Positions 24,106 through 37,460 are shown, counted from the stretch's first letter. The stretch is DNA of 64,000 bases from Acanthochromis polyacanthus (GCF_021347895.1 NC_067122.1:10281983-10345982), one strand, 5' to 3'. A program made the numbers and translations. The notes: a model not told the origin generated them from the letters alone.

Positions 24106-27100
24106 CAGGATGAATTCATATCTTCTTGCAATTGTAGATGCTGTTGCCTTCTTATTTCAGTTCTTAAGTCAGGTTTGGATTTACATGTCAGTTTTGAATA
24201 AAAAAACTGAGTGATTATTTCCAATAATATTTAGATAAAAATCCATATCAAATACATGCATGCTGACACCAGCACACATGCAATCTATATAACTTTATCT
24301 CTATGCAGTATAAATTGTGCAACGGCAATTGGAAAGTGATGTGAAAGATAAAGATGTGTATACAGCATGCCAGACAACAATTAATGTGTGTATGTAGGGC
24401 CACATTTGAAGTAGCAGTGTATTTAAAATGGATTTTCAAGCTTGCTAGCCGGATGTCACTGGGCCATCTGCTCCAGTGTTTAGGTCCCCTGACAGTGAAA
24501 GCCCAATTACTCCATGTTTATAATAAATTGCAGATAGTTAACATGTTTGTTATCCTGAACTTGTACTTTTAATTGGATTTTCAGAATTTATCACAACTCA
24601 TGTGTAGTTATATTTAGATATTAGTAACAGTGGAATTACTATGGCCAGTACTGTGGAGTAATAGATGATGCATGTCAGATTGTTCCTAACAGTCTGGCTC
24701 TGCACCACCATGTCCTCATTTTTGGAAAAGGCACTGCAGAAAGTAGGAGGGAAGAAAGCACAGGTCTTGGTGGTGCTGCTCACAGGGATTTTTCTATTTT
24801 TGGAATTCATAAACAAAGATAGGGCACATACGTTTTCCTATTTCAAATAGCCTTACTAACCACAGTGTAAAAACCTAATGTACTCTTGTTTATACGACCA
24901 CTACATCTAGCGAAGCTTATGTGTGACATTTTGCTTTACAGTGTGCATGCTCTATTGCAAAACTTGTATGGAAGTTTGACATGATTATGACTATTAGAGG
25001 AAACAATACAAGTCATAACAGAAAGGTATCATGACAGTTGATTTATTTTATATGACTTCAACAATTTGACTTACCTGAGCAAGAGTAACAGGATTCTCCT
25101 CTTAAACGCTTGTGTTAAGTAGTTTGTCTCTATAGGCTAAATACGAGAAACGAGATAGAAAATAGTTAAACGTCCTGCTTCGTGGACAGGCCTTTCTCTT
25201 TTGAATGCATGTCTTTTCTCACTGATTATATTTTGTTGAAAAACCAAATAGGACAATGGGAAAAAATAGATCAGTGAATCACTGGCCTCAATGTTGCTTT
25301 TCAATGCTTAGAGGCTTCAAAATGACATTTTCATCCCAAAGGGCAGAGATGACACAGAATTACTTGGAGGGTGTCAAACCCATCCAGCCAACATGCTTAA
25401 ATGCACATCCCCAAATGCCAGTGCTGCATGTTTTTGGTCAAACCTAATGGCTTTGGTTAAGTTTTTTCACCATTTGCCTTTCATGTCACTTTTTCAATAA
25501 ATGCATCCAGGGAAGATGTAGCGGGTGGAAAAAATGGCTGGTTGGAAATTAATGTGATCACGTTGGGGAGGGGACTGCGCTGAACGACGTGTGGAAAGAA
25601 AATGTGTCTCTCTGTACTCCCTTGCTGCCGTGAGGCATAACACAATTAGACTTTAGATTGTTTTTTCCTCTCCCTCTGCCCATCTGATTTCTGCTCTTGC
25701 CAGACTATTCTCTTTCATCTGCTTTATTCCTCTGTATTGTCATAATGTAGCAGACCCTGAGTGCTCTCACAGATCACTGGTACAGCTTATCAGTGAAGTG
25801 GTGCCGCTTCAAATTGGGTCCCTTAATTTAGTCTTTCTACATTCATTCTCAGGATTACACTTTCAGGGGCTAAGGCTGTAGTGGTGGAGAGGAAAGAGTA
25901 GTACATGGAAATTTCATGCAGAATTTAAGAACTGAGGCAAGGAAGAAAAATGTGTTTACAGTTCAAAATCTTGATCAATTCCCAACAGTGGTGGAGAGAT
26001 AAGTGGAAGGCGGGGTGAGATGAGGTTGAAATTAGACGGCAGCAAAGAAAGAAAAATTAGGATGGTATCTGCTGTTAATACAATGAAAAACAGATAATTT
26101 ACAAGTGCCATTCATTTCACCTGCAATTACCCCTCCCTTTGTTGAAGTGATGAGGTTACTGTCAATGAAACAAATGGTCACGCTCCCATTTCTGTACTTT
26201 CATGACTTAAAAAATTAGATAAAATTGCATTCAGTTCACAATATTACAACACTGCTGTCCATTTAAATGTGCTTTCTTGTTGCTTTCAAAACCCAGTGGC
26301 TAATAATAGATAATAATGTGCATGGTGGATTCAGTGTTCAGCATGAGCATATTTTTGGATTTTTTTAAGTCAGTTTTGCTAATAACGGACATTTATTATT
26401 TAGGCTAGTGAAGACTTTTTGCAATTTGGTGTTCTTGAGTTATGAATAGCTACAAATTTGCACATTGATTGAATTTCTTTCTACTCGGTATCTTCAGTAG
26501 ATTACGAGATGATGCATTTAAAGGAGGTATCAACATGTAGATTGTTTTCTAGAGAGGAGGATAATTTCTTCAGTCTTGATTACCAGCCGTGATGATTCTG
26601 CCACACTGCAAACTGTATCAAATATGGAGAGTTACAGAGTTGAGGATGTGCAGAGGCCATACTAACGCAGAACATAATATCATACAGAGTGGCTATGGTG
26701 TCTTGCATATTGGGAATTCTGTATTTATTCTACATAAGCATTCAAGTAAAATTGCATACAGTATGGTTGCAGCTGTTAAAGGGAGTCCAACAGAGTGCTT
26801 AAACACTGTGCCTGGTAATTTTACTGAGCCTAATGGCTATGTTTACCCACAGACTAGCTCCTGCATTAGGATATGTTCCATTTTCTGACTTGTTGTCAGA
26901 TGCTGATGTTTTAACATATCCTGCACAGCTGTCCCTAAATTTACATATCAAGTGGTTTTTATGGCATTACTCATGGATGTGAGAGTTAAAACAATATTCA
27001 TCTGTGGCCACACTTTACTGGAATGAACGTAAAGGCATGATTAAGCCATTAAGGCCACATCTGCCAGCCTAATTCCTTTTTAATTTGCAGAGAACTCTGC

Positions 27101-27474
27101 TGTATATTGTTACAGTGGCTGTGACATTTTAATTAAGCAAAGGCTGTAAAAATGATTACCATAAGGTTGCAGAGGGCTGCTGCTCATATCACTGTAAAGA
27201 ATAGTAACCAGACGTCGATGCAGGCTACCACTGCCAAACCAGCACCCCGCAGAAATCACTCTGACCTCCCTACTATCATTACAGCCATTACAGAAAAAGG
27301 TAGTGAGAAGTGAGATGCATTTTTCTATTACACTGGGTTCAAAGTACTGCTTTCATACAGGTAAATCAGTATTACTATATGGAATACCTGAACTTTATAG
27401 GTAAGTTTGTACTTGCGTATTTGATACTTTCAAAAAGATTTGTATATTTATATACATATTCTGCCCTGGGAAAT
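24106..27474. other. Non-coding unique sequence
   Basis: No gene, RNA gene or repeat end recognised. The blocks 25540-25900 and 27000-27300 look compositionally richer and less degenerate than their neighbours and might be conserved non-coding DNA. Open frames here are all under 100 codons and unrelated to known families. Confidence 0.5.
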
Positions 27475-27482
27475 CTACCTTG

Positions 27483-27983
27483 TAGTCGTGCAACGGATCA
27501 TCATTGATCTGTGATCTGTTCGGATCGACGTCATCGGTTCGGCACACACGTGACCCGCGGATCGATTTCTGAAAAAAAAAAAAAGAAGTTGTGCTCCGTC
27601 CACACGCAGCTTGTGGCGAGCGGAAAAAGGAAGAGAGCAGACATGCGAGCGGAGGAAAGGAGGAGCTTGCACACCCCGTGACACTTAAATCCCCTCTATG
27701 GGAGCATTTTGGTTTCCCTGTCAAATATGACGACGGAGGAATGAGGTTACTGGACAAAACTGCGACGGTGTGTAGGCACTGTGGCATAAGAAAGCCATAT
27801 GACAGTGGAAACACATCCACACATTTGAAGTGACATCTAATAATAAACAGACAAAACTTATGTTTATTTATTTTTGTTTTTGTTTTGTTTTTTTGCTGAT
27901 CCGAAAAATGATCCAATCCGTGACTCTTGATCCGAGGACCGATCCGATCCGATCCGTGAGTTTAGCGATCCGTTGCATCACTG
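27483..27983 (+). mobile_element. Short hAT transposon with BED-finger remnant
   Basis: A 501-bp element with imperfect inverted ends: TAGTCGTGCAACGGATC on the left and GATCCGTTGCATCACTG on the right. The flanking octamers CTACCTTG (27475-27482) and CTATATTG (27984-27991) match at 6 of 8, consistent with an aged hAT target duplication. GATCCG-type motifs cluster near both ends, four in near tandem at about 27937-27957, as expected for subterminal transposase-binding sites. The interior holds only a BED zinc-finger remnant; the RNase H-like catalytic part is absent. It is therefore an internally deleted, non-autonomous derivative. Confidence 0.8.
27591..27833 (+). pseudogene. BED zinc-finger stub of a hAT transposase
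   Basis: The open frame has no clear ATG. From residue 33 it reads like a BED finger: SPLWEHFGF, then VCRHC (Cys61 and Cys64), then NTSTHLK (His78). The frame stops at TGA 27831-27833, directly before a CAT codon (27834-27836) that would supply the last zinc ligand in an H-x3-H arrangement. Usual BED fingers read LKRH at this point, so a CGA to TGA change is a reasonable inference. BED fingers are the N-terminal DNA-binding domain of hAT transposases and domesticated ZBED proteins. As it stands it cannot form a complete finger and has no catalytic domain. Confidence 0.8.
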
Positions 27984-27991
27984 CTATATTG

Positions 27992-28371
27992 TGATTATTA
28001 TTATTTTTAATGGTGCCTTTTACATTAAAATCAGGACAGGGTATAGAAGTGGATTAATTTGCCAAACCGAATGTAAACATAGCAGACTAAAGTACAGACA
28101 GAAGCCATAAACCATCATGCTTTAAACTATATGTATGCTACACTAAAGAATTTTTGGTTTGCGTAGGTAATTCTTTCTTTATTGCATGATCAGAGAAGAA
28201 TTTAATGGATTCGACATCTAGACATGTATATGGTTAATGTTCCAACAAGACAGAAGGAGGAATTAGCCTATTTAATTGTGTAGAATGAGGGTGTATGTAT
28301 ATCAACATTCTTTTGTTCCAAGGATCTAAACTAACTCGACATCGAGATCTTGAAACAGGAATAGCTGTGCA
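27992..28371. other. Short unique spacer
   Basis: AT-rich sequence between the hAT element and the SINE; nothing recognised. Confidence 0.55.
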
Positions 28372-28545
28372 TTTATTTATTTATTTTTGCCTTTATTACA
28401 TGGGACAATGGAGAGAGAGACAGGAAACACGAATAGAAGAGTCGAGGAATAACATGCATTTAATGGCTATGGGCTGGATTCGAACCCATGACCTCTGCCC
28501 CAGTTTATGGGTCACCCGCTCAGCCAGCTGAGCTATTGGGGCACC
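28372..28545 (-). mobile_element. tRNA-derived SINE, minus strand
   Basis: Read on the minus strand it starts TGGTGCCCCAATAGCTCAG, with an A box (TAGCTCAGCTGG, 28524-28535) and a perfect B box (GGTTCGAATCC, 28476-28486), the internal RNA polymerase III promoter inherited from a tRNA. The body continues with CTGTCTCTCTC-type sequence and ends with AATAAAGGCAAAA and an AAAT-repeat tail at the low-coordinate end. This tail matches the percomorph SINEs typified by the cichlid AFC family. A tRNA-gene finder may report the head as a tRNA, but the 3' half does not refold into an acceptor stem, so it is a SINE. No clear target duplication was seen. Confidence 0.75.
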
Positions 28546-31500
28546 AAGACATGCTTTTAGTTTTCATTTAACAGTTGCTGCTTTAAATTTCCAAAAATGT
28601 TATCAATGTCTTAGCTGGCAAATAAAATGGTTTGTACTTTCCCTTCATTTTCTTGTGCTTGCAGTGAAACTGTTTTATCATATTAGGAAGAAGATTGCGT
28701 GTATGCTGAGTTTCATGCAGTAGGGGTATACTGTATAGGTGCGCCTGAAGGATTCTGAAGCACAGCATTGCTGCAAGACGTATTAAGATATAACTCCTTC
28801 TCCTTATGTAATGTTTACAGTCAGTTTATCTGTAGAAAGTACCTTTGCTTCAGAACTTTAAGATCACAAACTGTATGGAGCATATTTACAGCTTTATATT
28901 TACTAGTTTAAGTTAAGTAAATGTGAACTTTGATGATTATGAGTTTATGAATATGTATGTTCAGCCGAGCGACTGCTTTGGTTAACAGTTTACTCTCTTA
29001 ACAGTTTTCACATTCAGCACTACCTTAGTACATGACTTGACATTATAATGATACATCATTATAATGTCATTGTAATGATACACATTTTCAAGTGACATTC
29101 AAAGTATCTCATGAATTGGTTTGACGAAAGAGCGAAATCTGTGAGCTATGGTGATGGAAATGTTAGACACAATTCAGCCAGCAACAGTACTGAGCATGCA
29201 TCGGTAGCATGCAATTATAATCGACTGGGGATTTCAGGATCTTGCAAAGCATTCTGTGCACGTCCTTGTCAAAGCAGTTTGACTGGTATAGTGAGTGGGA
29301 TGTGGCAGACAAACAAAAGAGGGTGAGGACTATCTGAAAGTGGTGGTGTGTCAGTGGAATTGTCTGTTCTGACTAATGTTGCAAAGCAGAAGCAGAGAAA
29401 AGCAGTCAGCACCATGGACAGCTCCACTCTGTGTTGCGTTCTCTTCAGGTCTTTGGACAGTTCCCCTGAGAAACTGACCACTGCCATATGAATTTCACCC
29501 ATTGTGTATTTACTGGACAAAGATCCCTGTATTTATTTTCTTCGCTTCTTCTTCACTTCACATGTTCATAGTACTTATTATTGCAGAAACTGGCTGTAGT
29601 CCGAGGCCGGTTATATGACCTGAGATAAATGGGTCAGCGAGCTAACTTTGTGCTTAACTGGTTTAGCTGGCTTTTTGGATTCATGAGCCCACTTTCATGT
29701 GAGGTAACCATGGTAACCTAGTACTAAACTGTTGCAGAGCCTGGGGAGTCCTGGATAGTGGCCAATGAAATGCCTGGAGACATTTTTCTATACGGGAACA
29801 AATGCTTCATTCAAACAAAGCTGATAAAGTGAAATAATGATCTGTAGATTCAATTAATTAAGAAAGGAGCTGTCTGAAGGATGGGTTGTCATATTCACCT
29901 CTGTGTATGTTCTGAGTTTGACAAGGACTCTTCTCCAGCCACATTAAGCAAATACTAGAAGACATACATGCTTTGCCTTTTAATTGATCATTTTCTGTAG
30001 GAACACAATATTCACACCATAGTTAAGCCAGCAAGACTGTGCATATAAAAGAAAGACCACATAGAAGTGATATTGCCCACAACAAACTCGTACTTTATTA
30101 CAATACTTATGGATCTGTTTTGTGGCCACGGCCCAAAAAAAAAAAAAAAAAAAAATACTGCGGTATCCCAACAGTGACAGGTCCAATGTAAAATAATGCT
30201 CTCATATTTCATTGCTGCAACCCCAACAAGCACTAGGTTGACATCATGAAAATCAAACCTTTGCAGCAGCACACTATTTGACATTATGCTGAGATGAATC
30301 ATTTGGAGATGTCTATTTATTACAAATTACAGTTTCATTGGAACATTCATTTAAAGAGCATACAACAAGCTGTATGACAGTGGTCTTCCGGGATGCGCAG
30401 TGTTAAGTCTAATGAAACTTGCTAAGGCTTTTGTGTGACAGGTTTTATTTTTGGTTTTGTTCCACTTGTCTGTTTCTTCACTTGACACACGAGAGAAAAT
30501 TAGGCATCACTTTGCTTATTATAGAATATGTTTTATCTTCACTTTTATCTTTTTCTTGGCTGTCCCCCCACATCTATTTTCCATAAGGGCAGGGAGTTCA
30601 TGTTGAACAGACTGTAGAGTAGTAAAATTTGAATGGCAGAATAAGGAATTCAAATCACTATTTTTTTTCTTCCATAAAGCTTTGCATTATCCATTATCCT
30701 TTTTCACATAGTCAGAACCTTACCTTGGGTTAACTGAATCATGCTACGTACAGTTGAGAAGGCTGTCATGGAGATTCCTTGCATTACATGAAAATTTGCT
30801 CTGGGACAAAAGTTCAGGAAGTGTATTTCCAGGTCTTATAAAGGCTGAAATTACATGTAGTGGAGAGGAAATATTTGCAAGATTTGAAAAGTAAATGCTT
30901 TTCACATTTTTTTTCTAGTAGTTCCTAAGATTTTAAGGGGATGTTTCTGCTTTGTCCCTGTAAGGACATTTAATTTACTATCTTAATGTAAGCAGTAGTA
31001 TTTTTTCTACTTTATGTTTTGATTTTGTGTATATATAGAAGTGCATGACAATTTTGTGGATTATGCTGTATAACACCTGTGTAATTTTAGCCTTTTTCAT
31101 TACTGTCACCAATGTATTTCCTAAATTCACACCTTTTCCTTTGGTAAACAGACCGCTTTTGTCGCTAGCTTCAAACGTTTTTTTTTTTTTTTAAGTCAAG
31201 AATTTAGATGTATTAATCCTGCAGATAATTTACGTTATTAAACTAGAACCTCTTCTCCCATCTCTGTGCAGTGTTGCTCACTCATTTTCCTGAAGAACAA
31301 ATGGGAGTTCTGCAGAAGTTGTTATTACAAGAACTTCCAAAATTAAAGTTGAATCATAGTAGCCATTTATATAGTGCATCTCTCCAAACAGACATATGAA
31401 TCCTCCTGTTGATTTGAATGATTTTTGAGAAATAGAAAGTAGACCTTTTCAAAATTGTGTAAGAATTTAGATTTATTTTAGAACTGTAATCATAACAACA

Positions 31501-34500
31501 AAATAGGTACTTTGGTTCAATCTTAAGATCTTTAAAAACCTAAATCCCCCCTGCCCCAGTAGTTGTATATTAAGGCTTATTATTTCACTTGTTAATGCTT
31601 CTAAATATCAAGAGTAATGTGTCACAACGTCCCTGCTATTTCAGTGAGCTTCAGTCATCATTTAGCGAGAAATACTGTAGTTCTCAGAGCCGTGCCATAC
31701 AGAGCTATGTGAACTAAACCCTTTTTCTGTACGTTTATGGATGCAGAAAATGGTGGATGTGACTTTCCATCATGAATTCACTGTAACACTTCAAGGCACA
31801 ACCCGACTACCAGAGCCAGCATCACCCCGTTCTGTCCTCTTCATCTTCACTACAGAAGGCTGTTTTCACACCTGCTATGGCTTTTTTTTTTTTTTTTTTT
31901 TGGCAAAATGTGATTCATGCGCACAGTTTTTCCATCTCTCTTGGCTGTTGAATCTCTGAGAGTTTCAGATGCTCTTAACCTGCCTTTTTACAGGGAAGTC
32001 TGAGCATTAAGGGTGCTTTTACCCTGTTACCTACAAGTGAATGGAGCAACAAAGAGACTTTGTTGCCTGTCTTCTGATAAAAAATACATTTTAATTGTCC
32101 TCTGATGATTAGATAATTTTATTACTTGACATGTTTTTAATAGGTTCTTTGTTGATGATGGCATTACAAGGAGACTGAGTTTTAAAGCAATTTTCAGGGT
32201 GCCTGACATATGTTTACTCATACAGTATTGTGTGGAAATTTACAACTCAGATCAGGTAAAGCTATCTGATACTGTATTACAGTGCACCATGACTATTCTG
32301 TGCAGCTCCATTCATTAATTTGTCTCTATTTTATCAATACTGAAATTCATCAAGATAATTTTACTTTCGTATTCAGTATTTAAATGATGTGGTGCACTGT
32401 TGTCTGTCATATCAGATTCCAGGACCATCCACGAGGAGCAATGAATGCAGAGAAATTTGTCAATGTGACCTCAGCTGTGAGCGGCACTGACAAGACTGTC
32501 ACCGCCCATTGAAATCGTATGCGGTGACCGAGACATTTTGCTGCATGTTTTCATTGGTACAGCAACTTAACTTGGAGCAAAGATTTCATGAAAGACAGAC
32601 TAAGATGAGAGGCAAGTAAATTTCATGTACCTTTCTCCAAAGATGCACTTTGTCTTGTGAAATTCTTGTAGTGCAAAAGCCATGATTTTTCAAGCTTTTT
32701 CCCTTGCTGTATTTTACACTAGTGTCTGCAGCTAATGCACTTGCAATGCAGACTCAGATAATTTGGGCTCTCTGGATTTTTCAAATGTTGTTGAGACATC
32801 TTACATACCCTAGAACTGAATACCAACTCTCCTTTAAAGCTGCCAAGCCCAGATAATTGTCATTTAATCAGATATGACCCACCTTTTGAAGCAGCGTCTG
32901 TAATTATGATTAAGATAGTTAAATACCCTATTCCAGTAGGTGTTTACATTATTTTATTGGCCCCCTGCATACTTAAATCACTGCACTGTAGCTAATGGGG
33001 GTATGTACCAGGTGCCAGGAAAATTAGGAATAAATAAGATGTTGGATACATAACCTTCACATTTTTGCCATTTCAGTTGCAGTGCTGGCAGTCGCATTGC
33101 ACATGCTTCTATCTCAGACCATGGCCTCTTCACCTGTGGGTTAATCAGAGTGGTGCACTAGACAAATGGGGAGGATGAGACCAGTCTGCTTGTAAAGAAA
33201 AACCATTCAATCTCTTCGTATTGTGACTCTTTTGAGCGCCCCTTTAGCGAGAGCTTATATCTTAAACTGTCTGCTCAATAACTCAATTCCAGTCTTATCT
33301 TGGGCACAAGGAAGAGATTTAGAATGAGGTGGGAGAGCTTTCTGTCATTCGCTGTAGGACGTATCCCACAGGCCAGACTGTAAAGAAATACAGAGGACCC
33401 CCGTAAATGATGTCTTTGAGAGATTACCATGAAGATGGGCATTAATAACATGGCACAGCATGTGACTACAGATGGTTTATTGATGGGTGCTACACAGGCA
33501 TTTTTGTTACACAAGGTGGTGGTGACAAATTGTTCCACAAATAGGACTACATGGCAAGCTTATAAAGAAGAGATGGCTCTATTTGCGACATTGATTTTCT
33601 TTATACTTTTGCAATAAATACAAGCCTAGTCTGGTTTAAGCAATTACCTGAATAAACGAGTATACATTGCTGCAACATTATACGTAATTCTGTTCCCTTG
33701 TAAAATGAGAACATTCCTAGTTTTTCCTTGTTTTGCGGATAGTATGTTAAAGATGACATTTATGAATTAGAATCGATATAGAAAGTATTTCTATACATCG
33801 TCTTGCGTGTTGGCATGTAGTAATGTACGGTTCTGTGAAGTAAAATGTGTGAAAACCCATCAGTGTACTACAACCGCTGAGGTGGAATGTGCAGCCTTGT
33901 GTCAGTCACTTATGTGTGGTGCAGAGAGAACAATGGGTGTTGTATGGGTGCTCAGTGTGCATATATTCCAAGGTGTCTTTGAAGTAGGCTTAGGTGGGTT
34001 GATGGTTTCGCTAATACTGCAGGATATACAATGTTTCCTTATGCAAAGACATTATGGTTCTTCATAGACTAAACAGTGAATAAATCCTCAAAACACCGTC
34101 TTTCTTGGTGAATTTCTGCAGACACTGTTGAGGGGGAATCATTTTTTTTGAGTTACCATTACTATCACTGGTTGCATATAGCCCTGTGAGTTGTGAAAAA
34201 ATACTGTAGCTTCAGCAAAAAAAACCCTCTTTTTTCTCATTCCTAGCTTTTTGTTGCAATAAGCGGGTCTGCCTTCCATGTTAGGATTAGCTGCAGTTGG
34301 CTATCGTCTTGTGTATCTACTTGCTGTATTTCTCCAAATTTGATTTTTTGGAAGCAGATGAAATATTTTTCAGCATTTTTTTCCCACATAAAATAAAAAC
34401 TTGTTGACAGAGTTGGATACGTGAGATAATGCAAAGTGTTCAGGTTTCAAAAAGGTGAAACTGTAATAATACACACTTGTCATAATGACAGTTTTTACAG

Positions 34501-35439
34501 ACAAGTAGCGTTTTCAGTCAAAGATAAAGCCTTTTTTGGATATCAGCATTGTATCATATCAGATCATTTCAACTCAAGAGATTATTTCTCTCATGACGAA
34601 ACAAAGCACCACTTCAGTGACAGGACACAAAGATGTGATTGGGTATTCTTTGGGGAAAAACAGACCATGTTTATACTAATCCATCCTGACGCCAGATATG
34701 TGCGCTCTGATTTTCCTCAGCTCCTCCTTCATTTGAAGTTTTTCTGCACCTCGGCCTGTTCTCAATTTATTCCCCCATTTATTTATTTATTTCCTCAATT
34801 TCCCTGTATTTATATGTCTGGAATTTGTACGAGACACATTATTTGCATTAGTGGCTGTGCAGAATAAAAAATGAACTCCATTTTCTGGCTAGTCTGCTTC
34901 ACCCTCGTGTGTTCCCTGCCCTTTATTTCTTTTGCTCCCTATTTGACATTATTTGGCCAACTTGTTTGTTGTCATACCGAGTTTGTTCAACTCTGTGTTT
35001 GTCTGCCTTTCTATTTGTCTTAATGTTTACAGAGAGCAGAGATGTATTTGCGCTCTCTTGTTTGCCTCAGCTTTTTAGTGAGGAAGTTTGCTGCTGCACT
35101 TGTAGGGACCAAACCAGAGAGAGAGGAGCTGTGCATTTCCCAGCATGTTTGTCTGCTCATATTTTATGTGGAGCTCCGTTGAGAGGAACATATTTTCTGA
35201 AGAAATATGTGAGCTCAATGCTTTTACACTGAAGATGTACACTATAAGACCAAAATAGTAACAAGAACAATAAGACCATGTGCATTGTAAGGCAATTCAA
35301 TGCAGATTCTGCATTTTTAGCCTATTTACTTCAGATTTTGTTTAAATCCAAATTAAGTTTTTGCCCATACTGTTGCACCACTGTTCAGACTTAGATTGGA
35401 ATCCTTTGATATAACAACCATTTTGTCTTTAAGGCTGCA
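28546..35439. other. Non-coding unique sequence with long A/T runs
   Basis: No host gene recognised. A 32-bp near-perfect palindrome lies at 29038-29069. Homopolymers include A22 at 30134-30155, T run near 31177-31192 and T20 at 31882-31901. 32400-32600 and 33060-33430 look like possible conserved non-coding blocks. The 143-codon frame at 34436-34867 has no recognisable family. Confidence 0.5.
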
Positions 35440-35755
35440 ACTAACAAATACTGGCATTATCACTCTGAAGACAACAACAATAATCACACAACCAGAGTCG
35501 TAAAGAACTGCTGCTCATGAACAGCAAGTCTTGTGGCAGGTTGTATGGTTCCCACAGAGCCTTGATCTCAATATTGTCATGTCAGTCTGGGATTACACGA
35601 AGAGACAGGACAAATGAGACAGCCCAAATCCACAGAACCGTGGCATGTTGTCATCTGAAGATGCTAGGAACAACCTCGCTGCCAAGTACCTTTAAAGAAT
35701 GTATAAATAGGAAAAATGCTGCTGTTTTTAATGAAAAGGGTCGTTACAAAAGCAC
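35440..35755 (+). pseudogene. Tc1-like transposase relic, 3' part only
   Basis: Translating across frameshifts recovers the end of a Tc1 transposase: DNNNNHTTRV, aligning to the family DNDPKHTS block with the second catalytic Asp (35470-35472); then PQSLDLNIVMSVWDYTKRQ from 35552, where the family has NIIE, so the catalytic Glu is a Met; then QPKSTE and NRKNAAVF. Stops and frameshifts separate the blocks. No inverted repeat or TA boundary was found on either side, so the ends are lost and the coordinates approximate. This is a third Tc1 lineage and the oldest of the three by decay. Confidence 0.8.
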
Positions 35756-37340
35756 CCTCACTTCACTTCAACGCATACAGCTTTTGCCACGACTTGGTAC
35801 AGGCTAAAAATATACATGTTTACATCTCCTGCTTGAATGCTCCCCCTGAATGAATGCTATGAACCCACGTATCAAATTATGAGCTACATGAGAGAACATA
35901 ATGATTCGTATTTAGAAAACTGTGCATGAACAGTGAGTTGTTTTTGATGGTCCGGGGCCCCTGTGGAGTCTCAAAGGTTGAGAGCATACGAAGAAAGTAT
36001 TGGTGTGCAAGCTATAAAACCAGAGAGGGTTTGTCCCCCTGTGAACCAACAAAGAGGTCATGTTTGTATAAAATCCTTATTGTGGGTGGAGGGAGAAACT
36101 CATTGCCTTCACATCAAGACAGAAATGCCAGGCCTCTCTGGTAATACGAAGAAAGCTCTGAGGTGGCAACGACCAGTCTGACATCTTCCATGATTCCCCA
36201 ACCTTTGACTTTATGCAATCTTCCGATGCCCAAGCAAACATTATATGGGTCATGGAAATACAAATGTCAAGTATTTCCGCATGAGAATAGTTGTGATTTG
36301 GACCCTCGGGAGAAACAGCCCCCCCTCCTCATTCCATTTCCCTTTCTCTCAGCTTTTCCTCAATTTCTTATCTCCCATTCCCTCTTTTCCTCATTCCTCT
36401 TTCTTGTGATTTCCTCTTCCCCTCTCCCTCCTGCTCTCAATTTTTGTCTCCCTTCCTGCGTCTGTGCTGAGGCACACACGACCTGTCCGCTTGTTTGTGG
36501 AGAGTGTTGTGGTAATGTTGTGTGGCAGTTGCTGAGGACAATGGCCACCGGGTGTTTTGTGATGTAATGATCCCTGCCATCGCCTCTTAACTCCCTCCGG
36601 TCAGTTAAGGGGAGAAGGGGATGGAAGGTAACAGGCCAAGTACAAACACGCATGGAGGAAGAGCAGTGCTGGGAAGCAGTATGCTAATGGAGCCAAGTTT
36701 GGGCCTTGTGATGACATTGTACAGGAGAATTAGAAAGTGACATGCAGTATAAACCACCGTGGCTGAGGTGCACTTGGGCGAAGCACTCAGCCCCCACATG
36801 CCCTGCTGATTGTCTCAGTGGTGAGCTTTAAAAAAAAAAAAAAAAAAAAGAAGATAGTTGCTCTGAGAAGCTCTCATGTGTGAATGTGTTTCAGCGTATG
36901 ACTATAGCAGCAAGGCCATACTGGAAAAGGGCATGCTTGCTTACCAAATGTTTTGCCGTTAATTAAATGTCACATTGGCTTCCAATCGTAAAACAGCATG
37001 GCAGCAAAGAGAATTTGCTGAGGCACCATTGCATTGCTTTCGTCTGTGGAATCTAGTAAGATTTACAGAAGTGAACGAGCACTGTGACAAGTATTGTTTT
37101 GCTGATTGGTCTCATTTTGTTTTTTAAAAGATTTACAAAGACCATAAATGTGAGCATGAAGCATTCTACATCTTTAAATTTGTATAGTTTGACAAAATAT
37201 TGTAACCATAGATTCAACTTGGAGTTTTGACTGATTAATCGATTTCGCTAATTTGTTGTCTTTACGCGATCTCAGTATTAAACTTTATACAATGCATGAT
37301 TTGACAGTGTGAGATCTGAAACTAGGAGCATTTTACAAAA
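35756..37340. other. Non-coding sequence with a pyrimidine-rich stretch
   Basis: No gene recognised. 36317-36450 is markedly rich in C and T (TCCC, CCTC and TTTCC motifs) without being a clean tandem repeat. A20 run at 36830-36849. Confidence 0.5.
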
Positions 37341-37424
37341 TCTTTCTTTCTTTCTTTCTTTCTTTCTCTCTCTCTCTCTCTTTCTTTCTCTCGCTCTCTC
37401 TCTTTCTTTCTCTCTCTCTCTCTT

Positions 37425-37460
<36 letters not shown>

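Noticed and set aside
27395..27916. Minus-strand open frame of 173 codons
   Set aside because: Antisense to the hAT element and its BED finger, which reads convincingly on the plus strand.
28470..28545. Possible tRNA gene on the minus strand
   Set aside because: A and B boxes are present but the sequence continues into a SINE body with an AATAAAGGCAAAA tail, so it is a tRNA-derived SINE.
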